From assembly GCA_001872165.1 (NCBI GenBank), contig MNXK01000216.1, positions 1-7,048 on the forward strand: DNA of 7,048 nt, given 5' to 3'. The notes beneath the pieces are model-generated. The model was not told the DNA's origin, searched no databases, and saw only the letters and a list, made by a program, of their open reading frames with translations. This document shows, piece by piece, positions 5,859-7,048 of the stretch; position 1 is the first letter of the stretch, and each line of letters starts with the position of its first letter. Source of the DNA: Anaerolineae bacterium CG2_30_58_95 (lineage in GTDB: Bacteria > Chloroflexota > Anaerolineae > Anaerolineales > Villigracilaceae). A program made the translations under genes and the position numbers.

Positions 5859-6866
5859 TCAAGGTGTAGGCGTCGGCTGTGGCCCACCACCATTCAAACA
5901 ATAATCGTACACCTGAGTGGCCGTCGGATAAGCCGTGGCATTTTTCTCGTTGGGCATATTGAGGAAAAAATCGTCGTACATGTGCTGCGCGGTGCAATAG
6001 TCGCCAGACAACCATACCAGTTCGATGTATTTGAGCGTCGCATAACGATAGCGCTCGGTAGCCGTCATGCACGAGGAATCCATCAAATTGGGCAGGTTGG
6101 GATAGATCTGGACAAAATAGTTCATCGCTTGATACCAATCGAGTTCCCAGAAGCTGGCGCCGGTAATATACAAGCGCGACCACGTGCGCAGGGATTCGGC
6201 ATAGCTATCCAAAGGCCCAAACCGTTCCGCCAAAGTCAGGTCGTAGATGCCGCCTTCCAGGTTGATGTCGCTACACAATTGCGAGAGAGGAATGATTTTT
6301 CCGACGCCGCGATTGCGCAAGGTAATGTAATACATGCCGTCCACCTCGGCGGCGCGGTAAGCGGGATCGGACTTACGCAGGGAATCCAGGTTCGAGATGG
6401 CGCCATCCCAATCCTGGGCGTCGAGAAGCTGCCTGGCGCGCGCAAAGATCTCTTCCACGCCGCGCAAGTCCGGGGTCGGGACAAGGGTCGGGGTTGGGGA
6501 AGGTATGGGCGAGGGTGTGATGCTCAACTTCACCAGCACTTCGGTCAATTTCTCCTGGACACCCGGATACGAGGGATCGTGTTCGACGACGAACTGGAAA
6601 TGCTGGAGAGCGACTTCGTACCGGTTTTCGTCCATGGCCTGGATGCCAAGCTGGTACTGCTCGTCGAGCTGTTGGGAAACCACAGTAGACTGGGCCGCGC
6701 GGCGCTGACCCAAGCCAGATTGATAGCCGCCCAATATACCCAGCCCGAGCAGGAGAACAAAGCCCAGGATTGCGATCCAGCGCGAGGGCTTTTTTGCAGG
6801 CGAGGCGACCACATTCGGTTGTGTTTCGTTCGTGATATGGGGTTGTGTTTCGTTTATATCAGACAT
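5859..6866 (-). CDS. Membrane-anchored TPR protein with Pro-Thr linker
   Basis: No specific function is recognised. From the N-terminus: a short cytoplasmic part with two NETQP copies (residues 5-9, 13-17), a basic patch KKPSR, one transmembrane helix at 30-49 (WIAILGFVLLLGLGILGGY), TPR-like helices at 66-113 (YQLGIQAMDENRYEVALQHF), and a Pro-Thr linker at 117-132. A second TPR-like repeat lies at 135-175 (ARQLLDAQDWDGAISNLDSL), followed by an Asp/Tyr/Trp-rich helical region to 325 and the end PTPTP. Without a cleavage site, the helix is probably a signal anchor with the bulk outside the cell. Four cysteines (198, 266, 291, 323) in that part might form disulfides. Anchored TPR proteins usually scaffold protein complexes. 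The ATG at 6866 has no Shine-Dalgarno, and a TATAAT ends 7 nt before it, pointing to a leaderless mRNA. Its 3' end faces the glycosyltransferase across the terminator. Confidence 0.9.
   Translation of the reverse strand: MSDINETQPHITNETQPNVVASPAKKPSRWIAILGFVLLLGLGILGGYQSGLGQRRAAQSTVVSQQLDEQYQLGIQAMDENRYEVALQHFQFVVEHDPSYPGVQEKLTEVLVKLSITPSPIPSPTPTLVPTPDLRGVEEIFARARQLLDAQDWDGAISNLDSLRKSDPAYRAAEVDGMYYITLRNRGVGKIIPLSQLCSDINLEGGIYDLTLAERFGPLDSYAESLRTWSRLYITGASFWELDWYQAMNYFVQIYPNLPNLMDSSCMTATERYRYATLKYIELVWLSGDYCTAQHMYDDFFLNMPNEKNATAYPTATQVYDYCLNGGGPQPTPTP
6472..6515 (+). other. G-quadruplex-capable G-run cluster in the TPR gene
   Basis: Seven runs of three or four G (6472, 6478, 6485, 6490, 6496, 6507 and 6513) are separated by 2-7 nt, exceeding the usual four-tract G-quadruplex pattern. 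They lie on the strand opposite the TPR coding strand and arise from CCN/ACN codons of its Pro-Thr linker. A structure could form in the template DNA but not in the TPR mRNA. Confidence 0.5.
6817..6854. repeat. 14-bp direct repeat encoding the NETQP pair
   Basis: GGTTGTGTTTCGTT occurs at 6817-6830 and again at 6841-6854, 24 nt (eight codons) apart. On the coding (minus) strand each copy reads through NETQP, so the duplication stays in frame at the cytoplasmic N-terminus of the TPR protein. Confidence 0.8.
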
Positions 6867-6873
6867 GGCGGCG

Positions 6874-6879
6874 ATTATA
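6874..6879 (-). promoter_or_regulatory. -10 box of a probably leaderless promoter for the TPR gene
   Basis: A perfect TATAAT reads leftward at 6879-6874, with its last base 8 nt from the A of the ATG at 6866. Transcription would begin at or within a base or two of the start codon. No convincing -35 box is visible 16-18 nt upstream (nearest TGGCGA, 6901-6896, 3 of 6). No Shine-Dalgarno exists, which fits leaderless initiation. Confidence 0.55.
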
Positions 6880-6900
6880 CCCCAAGTTTACAGGGTCGCC

Positions 6901-6934
6901 AGGAACCCGTTTTCTCTGGAGAAAACGGGTTCCT
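6901..6934. repeat. Second copy of the 16-bp-arm palindrome
   Basis: AGGAACCCGTTTTCTC (6901-6916) and GAGAAAACGGGTTCCT (6919-6934) have arms identical to those at 5805-5837, with TG in place of G at the centre. The flanking CC on the left and T on the right are also shared. It lies 11 nt beyond the stop of the minus-strand gene at 6946, so it may end that transcript, but no T-run follows on the minus strand. This favours a dispersed element over a purpose-made terminator. Confidence 0.85.
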
Positions 6935-6945
6935 TATCCCTGCTT

Positions 6946-7048
6946 TTACAGGCGGAACAGCATCCTCACCTCGCGCCAGATGAGCGGCAGAGACGCCAAC
7001 CCACCCACCGCCAGCGCCAGCAGGGTGGACAAGAGCGACAGCAGTGGC
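6946..7048 (-). CDS. C-terminal end of a hydrophobic (membrane) protein
   Basis: The last 33 codons of a minus-strand gene enter from the right edge and stop at TAA (6948-6946). The sequence reads PLLSLLSTLLALAVGGLASL, then PLIWREVRMLFRL. That is a Leu/Ala/Gly-rich segment long enough for one transmembrane helix, followed by a basic amphipathic end. Of the three minus-strand frames, this one looks most protein-like, and its stop is followed closely by the palindrome at 6901-6934. Too little is visible to name a family. It is transcribed in the same direction as the TPR gene, with 79 nt between them. Confidence 0.6.
   Translation of the reverse strand, partial: PLLSLLSTLLALAVGGLASLPLIWREVRMLFRL

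Noticed and set aside
5982..6983. 333-codon plus-strand frame opposite the TPR gene
   Set aside because: It runs through the promoter and the palindrome at 6901-6934 and has no family pattern, while the minus strand encodes a well-formed signal anchor and TPR protein.

Overview
The window looks like a chromosomal segment from a GC-rich member of the Chloroflexota, probably class Anaerolineae. That is an inference from style rather than from a marker gene: Pro-Thr-rich linkers on membrane-anchored proteins, a RodZ-family protein with two HTH domains, a TPR protein on a signal anchor, weak or absent Shine-Dalgarno sequences, and many small palindromic repeats. No rRNA, tRNA, CRISPR array, transposase or phage gene is visible.

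Layout. Positions 1-236 (minus) hold the N-terminus of a receiver-like protein that lacks the phospho-acceptor aspartate. Positions 237-462 are a divergent control region with a candidate promoter in each direction and three perfect inverted repeats. A co-directional plus-strand block follows: rplI (ribosomal protein L9 with an unusual 105-residue acidic tail), a RodZ-family membrane protein with a duplicated HTH domain, rimO (ribosomal protein S12 methylthiotransferase), and a GT-C type membrane glycosyltransferase whose N-terminus is scrambled by a repeat. The gaps around rimO are only 5 nt on each side, so RodZ-like, rimO and perhaps the glycosyltransferase are probably co-transcribed. The block ends at a strong hairpin terminator (5805-5841). 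On the minus strand lie a TPR protein with a Pro-Thr linker (5859-6866) and the last 33 codons of a hydrophobic protein (6946-7048).

Working together: L9 and RimO both concern the ribosome. The RodZ-like protein would act in cell shape or envelope organisation, and the glycosyltransferase and TPR protein also sit in the envelope. This is an ordinary housekeeping/envelope neighbourhood, and I see no defence or biosynthetic system.

The most interesting layer is the small palindromic elements. One 16-bp-arm palindrome occurs twice, near both ends of the TPR gene. Several unrelated GC-rich palindromes appear to sit in frame inside coding sequences (rplI tail, RodZ linker, two places in rimO), and another sits at the start of the glycosyltransferase, where no normal start codon is left in the right frame. 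Whether these are dispersed repeat families needs a whole-genome search. Their palindromy, their placement at variable points of the proteins and their in-frame lengths can be seen directly.
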